Positions 1 through 8,964 of a stretch of DNA of 64,000 nucleotides are shown here, piece by piece. Both the position numbers and the translations under genes were made by a program. The notes beneath the pieces are model-generated. The model saw only the letters and a list, made by a program, of their open reading frames with translations, was not told the DNA's origin and did not search any database. Within the stretch, counting starts at the first letter, position 1, and each line of letters opens with the position of its first letter. The DNA comes from an uncultured Sphingomonadaceae bacterium (GTDB taxonomy: Bacteria; Pseudomonadota; Alphaproteobacteria; Sphingomonadales; Sphingomonadaceae): positions 1 to 64,000 of the forward strand of contig CANKZR010000005.1 in the NCBI GenBank assembly GCA_947488625.1. The letters run 5' to 3'.

Positions 1-1844
1 AAATCATGACGAACCGACGCAATCCCGCGCCTCCGGCTGCGACGCTCGACATAAACTGCGACTGCAAAGAATATGTCATCGACTATCTTGCGAAGAGCTT
101 CCCGGTTCGCCTGATGCAGGTCTTCGCCGATGAGGATGGCAATCTTCGCTCCGAGGCGATGAGCGACGAGGAAGGCAATCCCGTATTCTGCCCCCGCGCC
201 ATGGCCGCACGTGACGCGCTGATCGAGCAGCTCTGCGCGCTGCCGCCCATCGCTACCGCGCTCGACGCGATCATCGAGCACTTCGGAACCGAGGCTGTGG
301 CCGAGGTCACGGGTCGCACCCGAAGGCTGGTCATAGGCCGCGATGGTCAGCAGTGCCTCGAACGGCGAAGCCCGAGCGCCAATGTCGCCGAAGCGCAAAG
401 CTTCATGGAAGGAACCAAGCGCATCCTCGTCTTCTCGGATGCGGGTGGCACAGGGCGCTCCTACCATGCCGACCTAGGCTGCCGGAATCGGCAGCGCCGA
501 GTTCATTTCCTGCTCGAGCCGGGCTGGCGCGCCGACAACGCTATCCAAGGTCTTGGTCGTACCAACCGCACCAATCAGGCCTCGGCCCCGCTGTTCCGCC
601 CGGTAACCACCGATGTGAAGGGCGAACGCCGCTTCATCTCGACCATTGCCCGCAGGCTTGACGCATTGGGCGCACTGACGCGCGGCCAGCGTCAGACCGG
701 CGGACAGAACCTGTTCGACCCGGCCGACAATCTAGAAAGCGACTATGCGCGCGACGCGCTCAGCCGCTGGTTCCAGCTGCTCTATGACGGCAAGCTCGAG
801 GCCACGAGCTTCGGCAACTTCGTCGAGCACACCGGCCTCCGGCTCGAAAACCCCGATGGCGGACTGACCGACAATCTCCCCACCATCCAGCGCTGGCTAA
901 ACCGTATCCTCGCGTTGCCGATCGCGCTCCAGAACGCCATATTTGACGAATATCTCGGCCTCGTCGAAGCGCGGATCGAAGCCGCGCGCGAGGCTGGAAC
1001 GCTCGACCAGGGACTGGAGACCGTCAACGTCGATCGCTTCACGGTCCTCGCCGATGAACTCCTGCGCACTGACCCCGTGACCGGTGCCGAAACCCGGCTC
1101 GTCTCGCTAGAAGTGACGAGGCACCTGCGGCCTCTACGTTTGCAGCGCCTGGTGCGGATGCACGAGATCGGCAGCCCGCACGCGGTCCCGATGCGCAATG
1201 CGCGCTCGGGCAAGGTCGCGCTGTTGGTTCCAGCCCGGCGTCTCATCGCTGACGACGGGGCCGTGATCGAACGCCGGCGCCTGCTGCGACCGCTCAAGTC
1301 CGCGAACTGGACGCTTGAGGCACTCGGTGAAAGCCACTGGGAAGAAATTGGCGTCACCGCGTTCGCGAGCGCCTGGCGGGCCGAGGAAGAAGAGGCCGCT
1401 GCTTCACCGGTGACCGAGCGCGTCCATCTCGCCACCGGACTGCTGCTTCCGGTCTGGAAACGCCTGCCCGGCGATCATGTTCGGGTCACCCGGCTCGTTG
1501 CTGAAGATGGCCAGTCGATCATCGGCCGCGAAGTGCTCGATATCGATCTCGCTACGATCGCTGATACCTTTGGCCTTTCCGGGGTTACCGGGCCATCGGC
1601 AGTGCAGGTCGGCGACCTTGTCCTCGCGAGCGGCAAACCGCTGGGCCTTGCAAGCCACGATCCACTCACCGTGATGCGCTCACTGGTCGGCGGCGAACAA
1701 CGCCTTGAACTCACCGGGTTCTCGCCCGACCGGCTCGACTGGTACAAGGGCAAGGGCTGCTTCACCGAGATCATCCGCTATCGCACGCGGCTGTTCGTGC
1801 CAGTCTCCGCAGCCTCGTCGGTCCTCCCCTCGCTTGCTGCCTGA
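1..1844 (+). CDS. Strawberry-notch-type helicase, C-terminal part (5' truncated by window)
   Basis: The frame is open to the left edge, so only the C-terminal ~612 residues are present. Helicase-C-like signatures are visible around residues 135-185: a segment like RILVFSDAGGTGRSYHAD, then GLGRTNRTNQ, which resembles the motif VI arginine patch. These match strawberry-notch helicases, large superfamily 2 proteins common on alphaproteobacterial plasmids and phages, where their DNA role is poorly defined. The missing N-terminal ATPase half would lie left of the window. The Met codon at position 6 falls in mid-protein and is not a credible start. ParB follows about 100 bp downstream on the same strand. 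Confidence 0.85.
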   Translation, partial: IMTNRRNPAPPAATLDINCDCKEYVIDYLAKSFPVRLMQVFADEDGNLRSEAMSDEEGNPVFCPRAMAARDALIEQLCALPPIATALDAIIEHFGTEAVAEVTGRTRRLVIGRDGQQCLERRSPSANVAEAQSFMEGTKRILVFSDAGGTGRSYHADLGCRNRQRRVHFLLEPGWRADNAIQGLGRTNRTNQASAPLFRPVTTDVKGERRFISTIARRLDALGALTRGQRQTGGQNLFDPADNLESDYARDALSRWFQLLYDGKLEATSFGNFVEHTGLRLENPDGGLTDNLPTIQRWLNRILALPIALQNAIFDEYLGLVEARIEAAREAGTLDQGLETVNVDRFTVLADELLRTDPVTGAETRLVSLEVTRHLRPLRLQRLVRMHEIGSPHAVPMRNARSGKVALLVPARRLIADDGAVIERRRLLRPLKSANWTLEALGESHWEEIGVTAFASAWRAEEEEAAASPVTERVHLATGLLLPVWKRLPGDHVRVTRLVAEDGQSIIGREVLDIDLATIADTFGLSGVTGPSAVQVGDLVLASGKPLGLASHDPLTVMRSLVGGEQRLELTGFSPDRLDWYKGKGCFTEIIRYRTRLFVPVSAASSVLPSLAA

Positions 1845-1948
1845 TCCCTCGGGCAGACCCCAATCTCAGAATGAGAGTGGAGGGAGCCCTTTGGGCTTGT
1901 GGGCCTCGTGATCCTCACCTGCGCCTTCATTCCATCAGGAGAACACCC

Positions 1949-3922
1949 ATGATCCAGTCGATTCCCTTGAAGAAGCTCGCCGCGAGCCCGCGCAACGTTC
2001 GCAAGTCGAGCGACGTGCTGGCCGACCTCCAGCTGCGGGCAGACATTGCCGCGCGCGGTCTGCTGCAGAACCTTGTCGTGCGCAAAGGAAAGCGCGGCAA
2101 GTTCGAGGTCGAGGCCGGCGGTCGCCGTCTCGCCGCGCTGCAGGCGCTGGCCGAAGAGGGCACTTTGCCCGAAAGCCACGAGGTCACCTGCCTCATCATC
2201 GAAGGCGAGGAAAGCGAAGTTCGTGAAGCCAGTCTTGCCGAGAATTTCCAGCGTCTGGCGATGAACCCGGCCGACGAGGCGCAGGCCTTCGCTGCCATCA
2301 TCGAGGCGGGGGCAAGCACCGAAGACGTGGCGCGCCGCTTCGGCCTCACCGTCCGTTTCGTCGAAGGGCGCTTGCGTTTGGCAAGCCTCGCACCCTGCGT
2401 TTTCGAAGCACTCGCCGAGGGCACGATCACGCTCGACATGGCCAAGGCCTACGGCGCGATCTCTGACATCGAGCGCCAGGCGCATGTCTATGCCGAGCTG
2501 CAGGACGCCTGGTACCAGATCACGCCCGACACAATCCGCCGCATGGTGCTCGATGCCACGGTGCGCGGTTCCGATCCGCGAGCTGTTCTCGTCGGACGCG
2601 ATGCTTATCTCGCCGCAGGCGGCCGGATCGAGCGAGAACTGTTCGACGATGATGCCAGCGAAAGCTGGATCGATGTCGCGCTGCTCGAGGACCTCGCGCA
2701 CAAGGCCATGGATGAAGCTGCAGAGAAGACTGCGCTCGAATACGGTCTTGCCTGGGTGCGGCCGACGCTTGGCACCTATGTCAGCCATGACCTCGTTGAA
2801 GGTCTCGGCCGTCTGCCTTGCGAGCCTGCTCCGAGGACCGATCAGGAGGTGCAGGAACTCGGCGAACTCGAGGCCGACTACGACCGCTTCGCCGCCGTCC
2901 TCGAAGACGAAGACAGTGATGAGGAAGAGGTCGCCAAGGCCGAACAGGAACTTGTTGTAATTGACCGCGCCATGCGTGCGCTCAATGATCGGCCGCCGGT
3001 ACTCGCCGACGAGCTGAAGTCCGAGGCCGGTGCCTTCCTCGTCCTCTCACGCAATGGCGAGCCGACATTGGTCCCGCAGTTCTATACCGAGACCGAAGTC
3101 ATCGCTAACGAAGGCGTGGTCGAGGCTATTGAGGAAAGCGGAGCGGCGAAGCCCAAAGGGATCTTGCTGTCCCAGCGCCTGCTCGACGAGCTCGCGATGC
3201 AACGCCGCGATATCCTGGCAATCCATCTCGCCAACGATCCGGCACTGGCGCTCGACTTCATGGTCTTCACGCTCGCCGATGCCGATGGGCACGACTGGCG
3301 CGCCAGGAAGGCGTCGACACTGGTGGGTCCGGTGGCATCAGGCCCTGTTACCGGGTTCGAGGCCAAGGACGCACCGGCAAGTGCTGCTTTGGCCGAGTTT
3401 GCCGGATCGCTCGATGAAAGCTGGCGAGCTGGCGAAAGCGATGTCGAACGGTTTGCTCGGTTCCGGGCACTGTCCGACGAGGCGCGATCGGCCTGGCTTG
3501 GTCATGTCGTCTCGCGCACACTCGTTGCCAGTCTTGCCTGCGAAGGCGAGCGCTCGGTGCCTATGCACGAGGCGCTCGGCTCGCTCCTCGAAATCGAGAC
3601 CGCACATTGGTGGCGTCCCACCGCGGCCAACTACTTCGACCGGGTGGCCAAGGCTCGTACCCTCGAAGCGCTCGATGCCGTCGGCGGTCCCGAACTGGTC
3701 AGTCGCTATGCCGCCTCCAAGAAGGCTGAACTGGCGAGCGCTGCCGAGCGCATCTTCTCAGGCAACTTCATTGGCGAGCCCGAGGTTAAGGAACGGGCGC
3801 AGGCCTGGGTGCCTTCGATCATGCGTTTTGTTGGTGCCGAAGGAATCGACCCGGTTGACGCCGAAGTCGATGAACTTGCCACCGACGATACGACCGACGA
3901 GATCGCCGAGCAGGCTGCCTGA
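1949..3922 (+). CDS. ParB-like DNA-binding protein, long form (657 aa)
   Basis: The N-terminal ~120 residues form a ParB/Srx-type nuclease-like domain, including the motif EAGGRRLAAL (about residues 52-61) and ASLAENFQRLAMNPADEAQAF (about 90-110). A KorB/ParB helix-turn-helix region follows. The remaining ~450 residues are acidic and of unknown function. Family length is usually about 300, so this is the long form seen on large alphaproteobacterial plasmids. I chose the ATG at 1949 because it follows a strong TCAGGAGA site; an open extension to 1871 lacks one. No ParA neighbour is visible, so a role in partition is uncertain; gene regulation or DNA processing is possible. A strong terminator follows. 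Confidence 0.85.
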   Translation: MIQSIPLKKLAASPRNVRKSSDVLADLQLRADIAARGLLQNLVVRKGKRGKFEVEAGGRRLAALQALAEEGTLPESHEVTCLIIEGEESEVREASLAENFQRLAMNPADEAQAFAAIIEAGASTEDVARRFGLTVRFVEGRLRLASLAPCVFEALAEGTITLDMAKAYGAISDIERQAHVYAELQDAWYQITPDTIRRMVLDATVRGSDPRAVLVGRDAYLAAGGRIERELFDDDASESWIDVALLEDLAHKAMDEAAEKTALEYGLAWVRPTLGTYVSHDLVEGLGRLPCEPAPRTDQEVQELGELEADYDRFAAVLEDEDSDEEEVAKAEQELVVIDRAMRALNDRPPVLADELKSEAGAFLVLSRNGEPTLVPQFYTETEVIANEGVVEAIEESGAAKPKGILLSQRLLDELAMQRRDILAIHLANDPALALDFMVFTLADADGHDWRARKASTLVGPVASGPVTGFEAKDAPASAALAEFAGSLDESWRAGESDVERFARFRALSDEARSAWLGHVVSRTLVASLACEGERSVPMHEALGSLLEIETAHWWRPTAANYFDRVAKARTLEALDAVGGPELVSRYAASKKAELASAAERIFSGNFIGEPEVKERAQAWVPSIMRFVGAEGIDPVDAEVDELATDDTTDEIAEQAA

Positions 3923-3952
3923 CCCCTCCTGACAGGTCCAGGTCGCTCGGTG

Positions 3953-3986
3953 GGCGGTCCGTCCCTCTCGGGACGGGCCGCCTTTT
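3953..3986 (+). terminator. Rho-independent terminator after parB-like gene
   Basis: A 13-bp stem, GGCGGTCCGTCCC pairing with GGGACGGGCCGCC with one G-U pair, closes a TCTC loop and is followed by TTTT. It lies 30 bp after the ParB stop codon and should end the helicase-ParB transcript. Confidence 0.85.
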
Positions 3987-4134
3987 CCATATCAAGTTCT
4001 GGGTCGACATTGGAAAGTCCGGGATTGTGGCCGCAGGCATACCAAACAGACAATGAAATTGCCCCGATCGATCCGCGAAAACTCTCAAGAATTTGCAGGT
4101 AACCGATCTTCAAGCCAAGATTGCAGATTCATGG

Positions 4135-5058
4135 TCAGGGGTGTGGTTTGCACGCCATAGCCTCGTCGTGGTCAATTGCAGTTGCGGGGCCCTTGCGCTC
4201 TGAACTCAGTCCAGCTCCCGCCGAAGCCACCACGATGAGGCTGATCGCCAGCCACTGCGATAGCCCAAGAACTTCTCCGAGCACGGCCATTCCGATCAGG
4301 GCGCCGATCGCGGGTTCAGCGCTCATCATGGTGCCGAACGTGTTCGAAGGCAGCTTGCGTAGGGCAATCATTTCCAGGCTGTATGGAATGGCACTGGAAA
4401 CCACTGCCACGATCAGGCCGAGTAGGATCACACCTGGCAGGAGTAGATTTTCACCGGCCTGGACGATGCCGATAGGCGCTGCGATGATGGCGGCTACGAT
4501 CATCCCTGCCGCACTTGCGGCGGGTCCATGCTGTTCCCCCGCTCGCTTGCCGAGGATGATATAGAAAGCCCAGAACATGCCGGCCAGCGCCGCCAGCAAC
4601 AGGCCGCGATAGTCCAGCGCAGAAGCTGCGGAATGCACCGGCAGCAACATCGCTAGACCCGTCGCGGCCAGTCCGATCCACACAAAATCCGATTTCTTTC
4701 GGGAGGTTGCCATGGCCACGGCCAGCGGGCCGGCAAATTCGATCGCGATCGCAATTCCCAAAGGGATGAACTGCAACGCCGCATAGATGGCAAGATTCAT
4801 CCCCGCGAGACACAGTCCGTAGAGCAACAGTGTTCGCCAATTGCCTCTCAGCGAAAGTCGCCAGGGGCGAAATACCAATGCCATGGCCGCTGCCGCGAAG
4901 CCCAGTCGCAGCGCTGATGCCCCAAACGGCCCGACAAGAGGGAACAGCTGCTTTGCGATAGTTGCGCCGCCGCTGATGCATATCATTGCGACCAGCACCG
5001 CGCCGATTGCGACGAGATTTTGCGTGGCTTTGGTGGGCTGTGATCTGACGTTTTCCAT
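4135..5058 (-). CDS. DMT-superfamily exporter, EamA/RhtA type
   Basis: The 307-residue protein has about ten hydrophobic segments arranged as two EamA repeats, the length and layout of the drug/metabolite transporter family. It resembles RhtA-type threonine/homoserine exporters, for example in PIYALQFIPLGIAIAIEF-like and SAEPAIGALIGMAVLGE segments (residues about 95-112 and 245-262). It is an inner-membrane exporter; the substrate cannot be read from sequence. It is divergent from an Lrp/AsnC regulator, a frequent pairing for amino-acid exporters. The pair interrupts the backbone between ParB and ArdC and looks like passenger cargo. Confidence 0.85.
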   Translation of the reverse strand: MENVRSQPTKATQNLVAIGAVLVAMICISGGATIAKQLFPLVGPFGASALRLGFAAAAMALVFRPWRLSLRGNWRTLLLYGLCLAGMNLAIYAALQFIPLGIAIAIEFAGPLAVAMATSRKKSDFVWIGLAATGLAMLLPVHSAASALDYRGLLLAALAGMFWAFYIILGKRAGEQHGPAASAAGMIVAAIIAAPIGIVQAGENLLLPGVILLGLIVAVVSSAIPYSLEMIALRKLPSNTFGTMMSAEPAIGALIGMAVLGEVLGLSQWLAISLIVVASAGAGLSSERKGPATAIDHDEAMACKPHP

Positions 5059-5084
5059 GGGCAGAGCTTAGCGGACGCCGAAAT

Positions 5085-5115
5085 CAATCGTGATCGAAGT
5101 TGAACCAATCGCGAT
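5085..5115. promoter_or_regulatory. Paired direct repeat, candidate Lrp/AsnC operator
   Basis: CAATCGTGAT (5085-5094) and CAATCGCGAT (5106-5115) lie 21 bp apart, two helical turns, between the divergent exporter and Lrp-type genes. ATCGCGAT is itself palindromic. This arrangement fits cooperative binding by an Lrp-family octamer; the assignment is inference. Confidence 0.45.
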
Positions 5116-5134
5116 AAAGTTTATCGGTAGGTGT

Positions 5135-5608
5135 ATGCCGTCTGCAAAATCCGATCTCGACCGCTTCGACCTGCATTTGCTCGAACTCCTCCTGCGCGAT
5201 TCGCGCCAGCCAGTGGCGGCGCTCGCCGAGACGGTCGGCTTGTCTCCTCCGGCTTGTTACCGGCGGATCAGGCGTTTGCGGGAAACGGGCGCGATTGAAG
5301 GTGAGGTCGCAATAGTGAGGCCCAGGACACTGGGCTGGAACCTGTCGGTCATTGTCACAGTCACGCTCGACCGCGAGGACGGCCTGACGATCCGGGATTT
5401 GATGGCAAAGATTGTGGACCACCCGCAGGTGGTCGATTGCGCCAATGTAACGGGAGAGATCGACTTGATCGTCCGCATGGTGGCACGCGACATGGAGCAT
5501 TACGACGATGCCGCCGTAGAGTTGTTCGCCAATGACGAGCGCGTTCGCAGTTTCAAGACATTCGTCGTCATTCGCGAAGCGCGTTCTGCCGCGAATTCCC
5601 TGAAGTGA
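5135..5608 (+). CDS. Lrp/AsnC-family transcriptional regulator
   Basis: The protein opens with LDRFDLHLLELLLRDSRQPVAALAETVGL and a winged helix-turn-helix (PPACYRRIRRLRETGAIEG). A RAM/AsnC effector-binding domain follows, including VVDCANVTGEIDLIVRMVARDM. At 157 residues from the ATG at 5135 it has typical family length; a GTG at 5090 would add 15 residues that do not look like the family. The divergent RhtA-like exporter is the likely target, through the CAATCGYGAT pair just upstream. The effector is probably an amino acid. Confidence 0.9.
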   Translation: MPSAKSDLDRFDLHLLELLLRDSRQPVAALAETVGLSPPACYRRIRRLRETGAIEGEVAIVRPRTLGWNLSVIVTVTLDREDGLTIRDLMAKIVDHPQVVDCANVTGEIDLIVRMVARDMEHYDDAAVELFANDERVRSFKTFVVIREARSAANSLK

Positions 5609-5812
5609 ACTGAAGAGGCCCCCCTTTATTCCTTGTCAGCCCGCCACCGGCAATCCGTGAACGTTGCGAGCAGACGAAAGCTTTCGGATTGCGCAATCGA
5701 ATGTACCAACAGCCGAAGTGACGGCGCAATTACTCCATCACTAACTAGAGAGGAGGGAGCTTTTCACTTCCTGAACCGGGGCATTTCCGTCCCGTCGATC
5801 AGGAGAATTCCC

Positions 5813-6742
5813 ATGACCAAATCCAGCCGCACTGCTCCAGCTTCGCCAGCCCAGCGCATCACTGCCGCCATCATCGAAAAGCTCGAACACGGCACAAAGC
5901 CCTGGGTCAAGCCGTGGCGCGGGGTGCCGGTTTCGCGGCCCTTGCGTTCCTGCGGGACGCCTTATCGCGGCATGAACACTTTCTGGTTGTGGATGGTGGC
6001 CGATGGCTGCGGCTACGCTTCGCCCTACTGGATGACCTATCGCCAGTGTCAGGCGCTCGGCGGACAGGTCCGCAAGGGCGAGAAATCGACCATAGCGATC
6101 CTCTACAAGAGCTACACCAAGGAGGTCGAAAACGCCGAAGGCGAAGCCGACACCGAGAACCGGCGCGTGCTCAAGGCCTATGCCGTGTTCAACGCGGATC
6201 AGTGCGACGGCCTCCCCGAGTTCTATCATCCCAAGCCGCTGGTTGCCGCACTTGAACCTGAGGGACGCGAAGACCGCCTTGATGCATTCTTTGCCCATAT
6301 CGGTGCAGACCTGCGCCACCATGGCGCGCAGGCCTACTACGAGCCGCTGCTCGACCGCGTCACAATGCCGCCAGCCGAACTCTTCGAAGCCTACGATCAC
6401 TACTATGCGACACTCGCGCACGAACTGTCGCACTGGACGGGACATTCCTCGCGGCTCGACCGCGATCTCAAGAACCGTTTCGGCAGCGAGGCCTATGCCG
6501 CCGAGGAACTGATCGCCGAACTGTCCTCGGCCATTCTCGGGGCAGAACTAGGCCTTCCAGTCACCCACCTCGACCATCACGCCAGCTACATCGCTTCCTG
6601 GCTCAAGATCCTCAAATCGGACGAGCGTGCGATCCTGACCGCTGCGGCCAAAGCCGAGGAAGCGGCCAGCCTGTTGCTCGAACTTGGGGGTCATCACTCC
6701 CGTGAAAGCGAGGCCGACATCGATCTCGCTGATGCAGCCTGA
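5813..6742 (+). CDS. ardC: ArdC-type antirestriction protein (ssDNA-binding domain plus zincin)
   Basis: The N-terminal ~130 residues form an ArdC-like ssDNA-binding domain (IIEKLEHGTKPWVKPW near residue 20). The C-terminal half is a zincin-like metallopeptidase with HELSHWTGH (about residue 204) and a downstream glutamate-rich helix EELIAELSSA. At 309 residues it is of normal length. ArdC proteins on plasmids bind incoming single-stranded DNA and blunt host restriction during conjugation. The ATG at 5813 follows ATCAGGAGAATTCCC, the same type of ribosome site used by several neighbours. An upstream in-frame extension to 5633 is not supported. Confidence 0.9.
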   Translation: MTKSSRTAPASPAQRITAAIIEKLEHGTKPWVKPWRGVPVSRPLRSCGTPYRGMNTFWLWMVADGCGYASPYWMTYRQCQALGGQVRKGEKSTIAILYKSYTKEVENAEGEADTENRRVLKAYAVFNADQCDGLPEFYHPKPLVAALEPEGREDRLDAFFAHIGADLRHHGAQAYYEPLLDRVTMPPAELFEAYDHYYATLAHELSHWTGHSSRLDRDLKNRFGSEAYAAEELIAELSSAILGAELGLPVTHLDHHASYIASWLKILKSDERAILTAAAKAEEAASLLLELGGHHSRESEADIDLADAA

Positions 6743-6753
6743 GGAGCAGTGAG

Positions 6754-7194
6754 ATGGGACGTTCCGTCAGCTATCCGACCGGCTCCGTGGTGGCCTTTCG
6801 CCTGCTCGATGACGGCGAAGAGAACGACACCGACTGGGTTTATGAGTGCCTCGTCGACGAAGTCATCGATACTGCGAAGGCGGCCTTTCCTTCCTTCGAG
6901 CGCTTCGATGGATGGCGTGGCCGCGAGGATCGTATCCTCCTTCGCAATGCCTTCGCCGATTGCGGCATATCGACCTATTGCGGGCTCGCCGCGATCTGGC
7001 TCGCCGAACGCGACGATGCCCGGTATTGGGAGGCCGACTTCTACACACCGCGAACAGCACGGGCACGGCACTGGCTTGGCCAGGTCTCGGGACGGTTTAT
7101 CGAATTGTTCGGTGAGCTGCACCTGGTCGGGCGGTTCTCGAATGGCGAAGCGATCTTCGAGCGCTCCCGATCCACCTGCGACACCGGGTCCTGA
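6754..7194 (+). CDS. Conserved hypothetical protein (146 aa)
   Basis: I do not recognise a family with a known function. The protein is soluble, acidic and rich in aromatic residues (YWEADFYTPRTARARHWLG near residue 90). It starts 11 bp after the ardC stop and is probably co-transcribed with it. Codon use matches the backbone, so it is likely a conserved part of the element and not cargo. Confidence 0.75.
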   Translation: MGRSVSYPTGSVVAFRLLDDGEENDTDWVYECLVDEVIDTAKAAFPSFERFDGWRGREDRILLRNAFADCGISTYCGLAAIWLAERDDARYWEADFYTPRTARARHWLGQVSGRFIELFGELHLVGRFSNGEAIFERSRSTCDTGS

Positions 7195-7222
7195 TCCTGC
7201 CTCATCCCTGTCCGCCGGGAGA

Positions 7223-7302
7223 GGCCCTTGGGCCGGTCGGGGCGCGTCGCAACCTGCGGCCCGTCGGCCCGTGTTGCCCGCGCCAGCCTAGGGCCGCAGG
7301 TT
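7223..7302 (+). promoter_or_regulatory. Structured leader upstream of DUF2493 gene
   Basis: Two inverted repeats lie in the 219-bp gap before the DUF2493 gene: GGCCC-TT-GGGCC (7223-7234) and a perfect 12-bp pair, AACCTGCGGCCC (7251-7262) with GGGCCGCAGGTT (7291-7302), enclosing 28 bases. No T-run follows, so a simple terminator is unlikely. A folded leader or a protein site are both possible. Confidence 0.45.
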
Positions 7303-7413
7303 TCCCGCTGCGCGGTGCGTCTCGCCCCTTTTACCGGCCCTGATCGGGCTCCGGCGGACAGGGCCGAGGCAATGGTGCCTCCTCTCCTTGTCCCCGCGAT
7401 CAGGAGACACCCC

Positions 7414-8367
7414 ATGTACGACAGCTTCATCGACCAGTTGAGCGGCCTTGACCTTTCAGGCCTCAGCATCAGGCCGGCCCCCTTCAACGCAACCGACTTT
7501 CCCTGCGAGGACGCGATCGAGCAGACGCTTGGCGCCGTATGGTCCGACCTTTTCGCGATGTTTTCCGACACGGCCCTGGAGGCCGATGCCGAGGACATTG
7601 CCTGGGGCTTGGTCAACCTCTTCCACCGCGCCGCCAGCCGTAAGTCGGCTCAACTTGACCGGGCCAGCGACGAGATCCGGGTCCTCCTCGCATCCGCCGA
7701 TGGCTCCGAAGTGCATTCGAGCAATCTCGAAGAGCAGGTCGAGCGCGCGCAGGCTGCCGAAGCCGGCATGCTGGCGTTCGAGCAGATGCGCGAGGCTGCC
7801 GCAGCACTGTACCGCGACGAGACCGGCTCCTCGTGGAAGCCTGGTTCCGGCTCGCGCATGAGCCATTCGCGCCACCTTACTTCGGCTGTGATCGATGCCC
7901 GAGATTTCCTCCGCGCACGCGCCGAAAATCGTCGACATGCCCTGATCCCGGAAGGAACTCCGGTGGTTTTCGCCGGTGGCCGCCAGTGCTTCGAGAGCAC
8001 GGAAGACGCGCGTGCTTATGCCGACAATATCTGGGCGACGCTGGACAAGGTTCGCGATGTGGTTCCCGATCTCTTCCTGGTTCACGGCGGCGACGGCAAG
8101 GGTGCCGATCGCCTCGCCGCGAGTTGGGCTGAACGCAGCGAAGTCCAGCAACTAACTTACTCGCTCGATCGTCGGCTTGGTGCCCGCGCCGGGTTCAAGC
8201 GCAATGAGCAGATGCTCTCTCTCAATCCGCGTTACGTCGTCGCCTTTCCAGGCAATGGCGTGACCGAACGGCTTGTCATCGATGCCAAGGCACGACGGAT
8301 CACCGTGGTTGATCGTCGCGGGTCGCTCGGAACATCACCCAGCGCATCGCATGATGAACAATCGTAA
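7414..8367 (+). CDS. DUF2493 (SLOG-like) domain protein
   Basis: The C-terminal third (about residues 185-300) carries the DUF2493 pattern: VVFAGGRQCFES near the start, LFLVHGGDGKGADRLAASWAE in the middle, and RNEQML ... YVVAFPGNG. This Rossmann-like fold belongs to the SLOG nucleotide-binding superfamily. The N-terminal ~180 residues are helical and unique to this type, which is frequent on alphaproteobacterial conjugative elements. The ATG at 7414 follows GATCAGGAGACACCCC. No enzymatic role is established; binding of a nucleotide ligand is an inference from the superfamily. Confidence 0.8.
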   Translation: MYDSFIDQLSGLDLSGLSIRPAPFNATDFPCEDAIEQTLGAVWSDLFAMFSDTALEADAEDIAWGLVNLFHRAASRKSAQLDRASDEIRVLLASADGSEVHSSNLEEQVERAQAAEAGMLAFEQMREAAAALYRDETGSSWKPGSGSRMSHSRHLTSAVIDARDFLRARAENRRHALIPEGTPVVFAGGRQCFESTEDARAYADNIWATLDKVRDVVPDLFLVHGGDGKGADRLAASWAERSEVQQLTYSLDRRLGARAGFKRNEQMLSLNPRYVVAFPGNGVTERLVIDAKARRITVVDRRGSLGTSPSASHDEQS

Positions 8368-8491
8368 ATGCGATTGTCCTTCGCGCCAGCGCCGCATGCG
8401 GCGCTGGCGATACCGTAAGAGAGCAGAGGCAGCCTCCTGAAAGTGCATTGCCGCGGAATGGTCCCGGCAGTCGCTCAATCAGGAGGAAACC

Positions 8492-8953
8492 ATGGAACAG
8501 CTCGCAAATCCCGTCGCCGACTTCGCCAATCAGCTGCGTGATCGTCGCACCATTGTGCAAGCGAAACTCGAGACGCTGAAGGCGGCAGTTATCACCCCCT
8601 TGAAGGAGGCCGGGATTGCCAGTGTGACGATCACGTTCGACGGCTATGGCGACAGCGGCGCGATCGAGGAAATCGACTACACAAACATCGCTGGTGAGGT
8701 CTGCGATTGCCCGGAAGTCCAACTGGAGATTGCCCCGGATCAAGACCATTTGCCTTGCCTGGACCGGTCATCAGTTGCGCTTTCACAGGCCCTCGAGGAT
8801 CTCGCCTATCTCGCCCTCGAACAACATCACCCCGGATGGGAAGTCAACGAGGGCAGCATCGGTACGCTGACCATCAATGTTGGGGAGGCGAGCTTCACCC
8901 TCGAATGCGAGGTCCGCTTCATCGACTACGAAGCACATTCCACTGAGCTGTAA
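8492..8953 (+). CDS. Conserved hypothetical protein (153 aa, possibly DUF6878)
   Basis: This is a small acidic soluble protein starting with MEQLANPVADFANQL after a clear AATCAGGAGG ribosome site. It has no recognisable catalytic motif. It contains a conserved-looking GYGDSGAIEEIDY segment near residue 50. From memory and unverified, it resembles the family named DUF6878, found on sphingomonad elements. It lies 11 bp upstream of the next gene, in an apparent operon of small backbone proteins. Confidence 0.7.
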   Translation: MEQLANPVADFANQLRDRRTIVQAKLETLKAAVITPLKEAGIASVTITFDGYGDSGAIEEIDYTNIAGEVCDCPEVQLEIAPDQDHLPCLDRSSVALSQALEDLAYLALEQHHPGWEVNEGSIGTLTINVGEASFTLECEVRFIDYEAHSTEL

Positions 8954-8964
8954 GGAGAAGGGCG

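Noticed and set aside
1778-2788. 336-codon minus-strand frame across the ParB-like gene
   Set aside because: Antisense shadow of a gene with clear ParB motifs, and it also crosses the end of the helicase gene.
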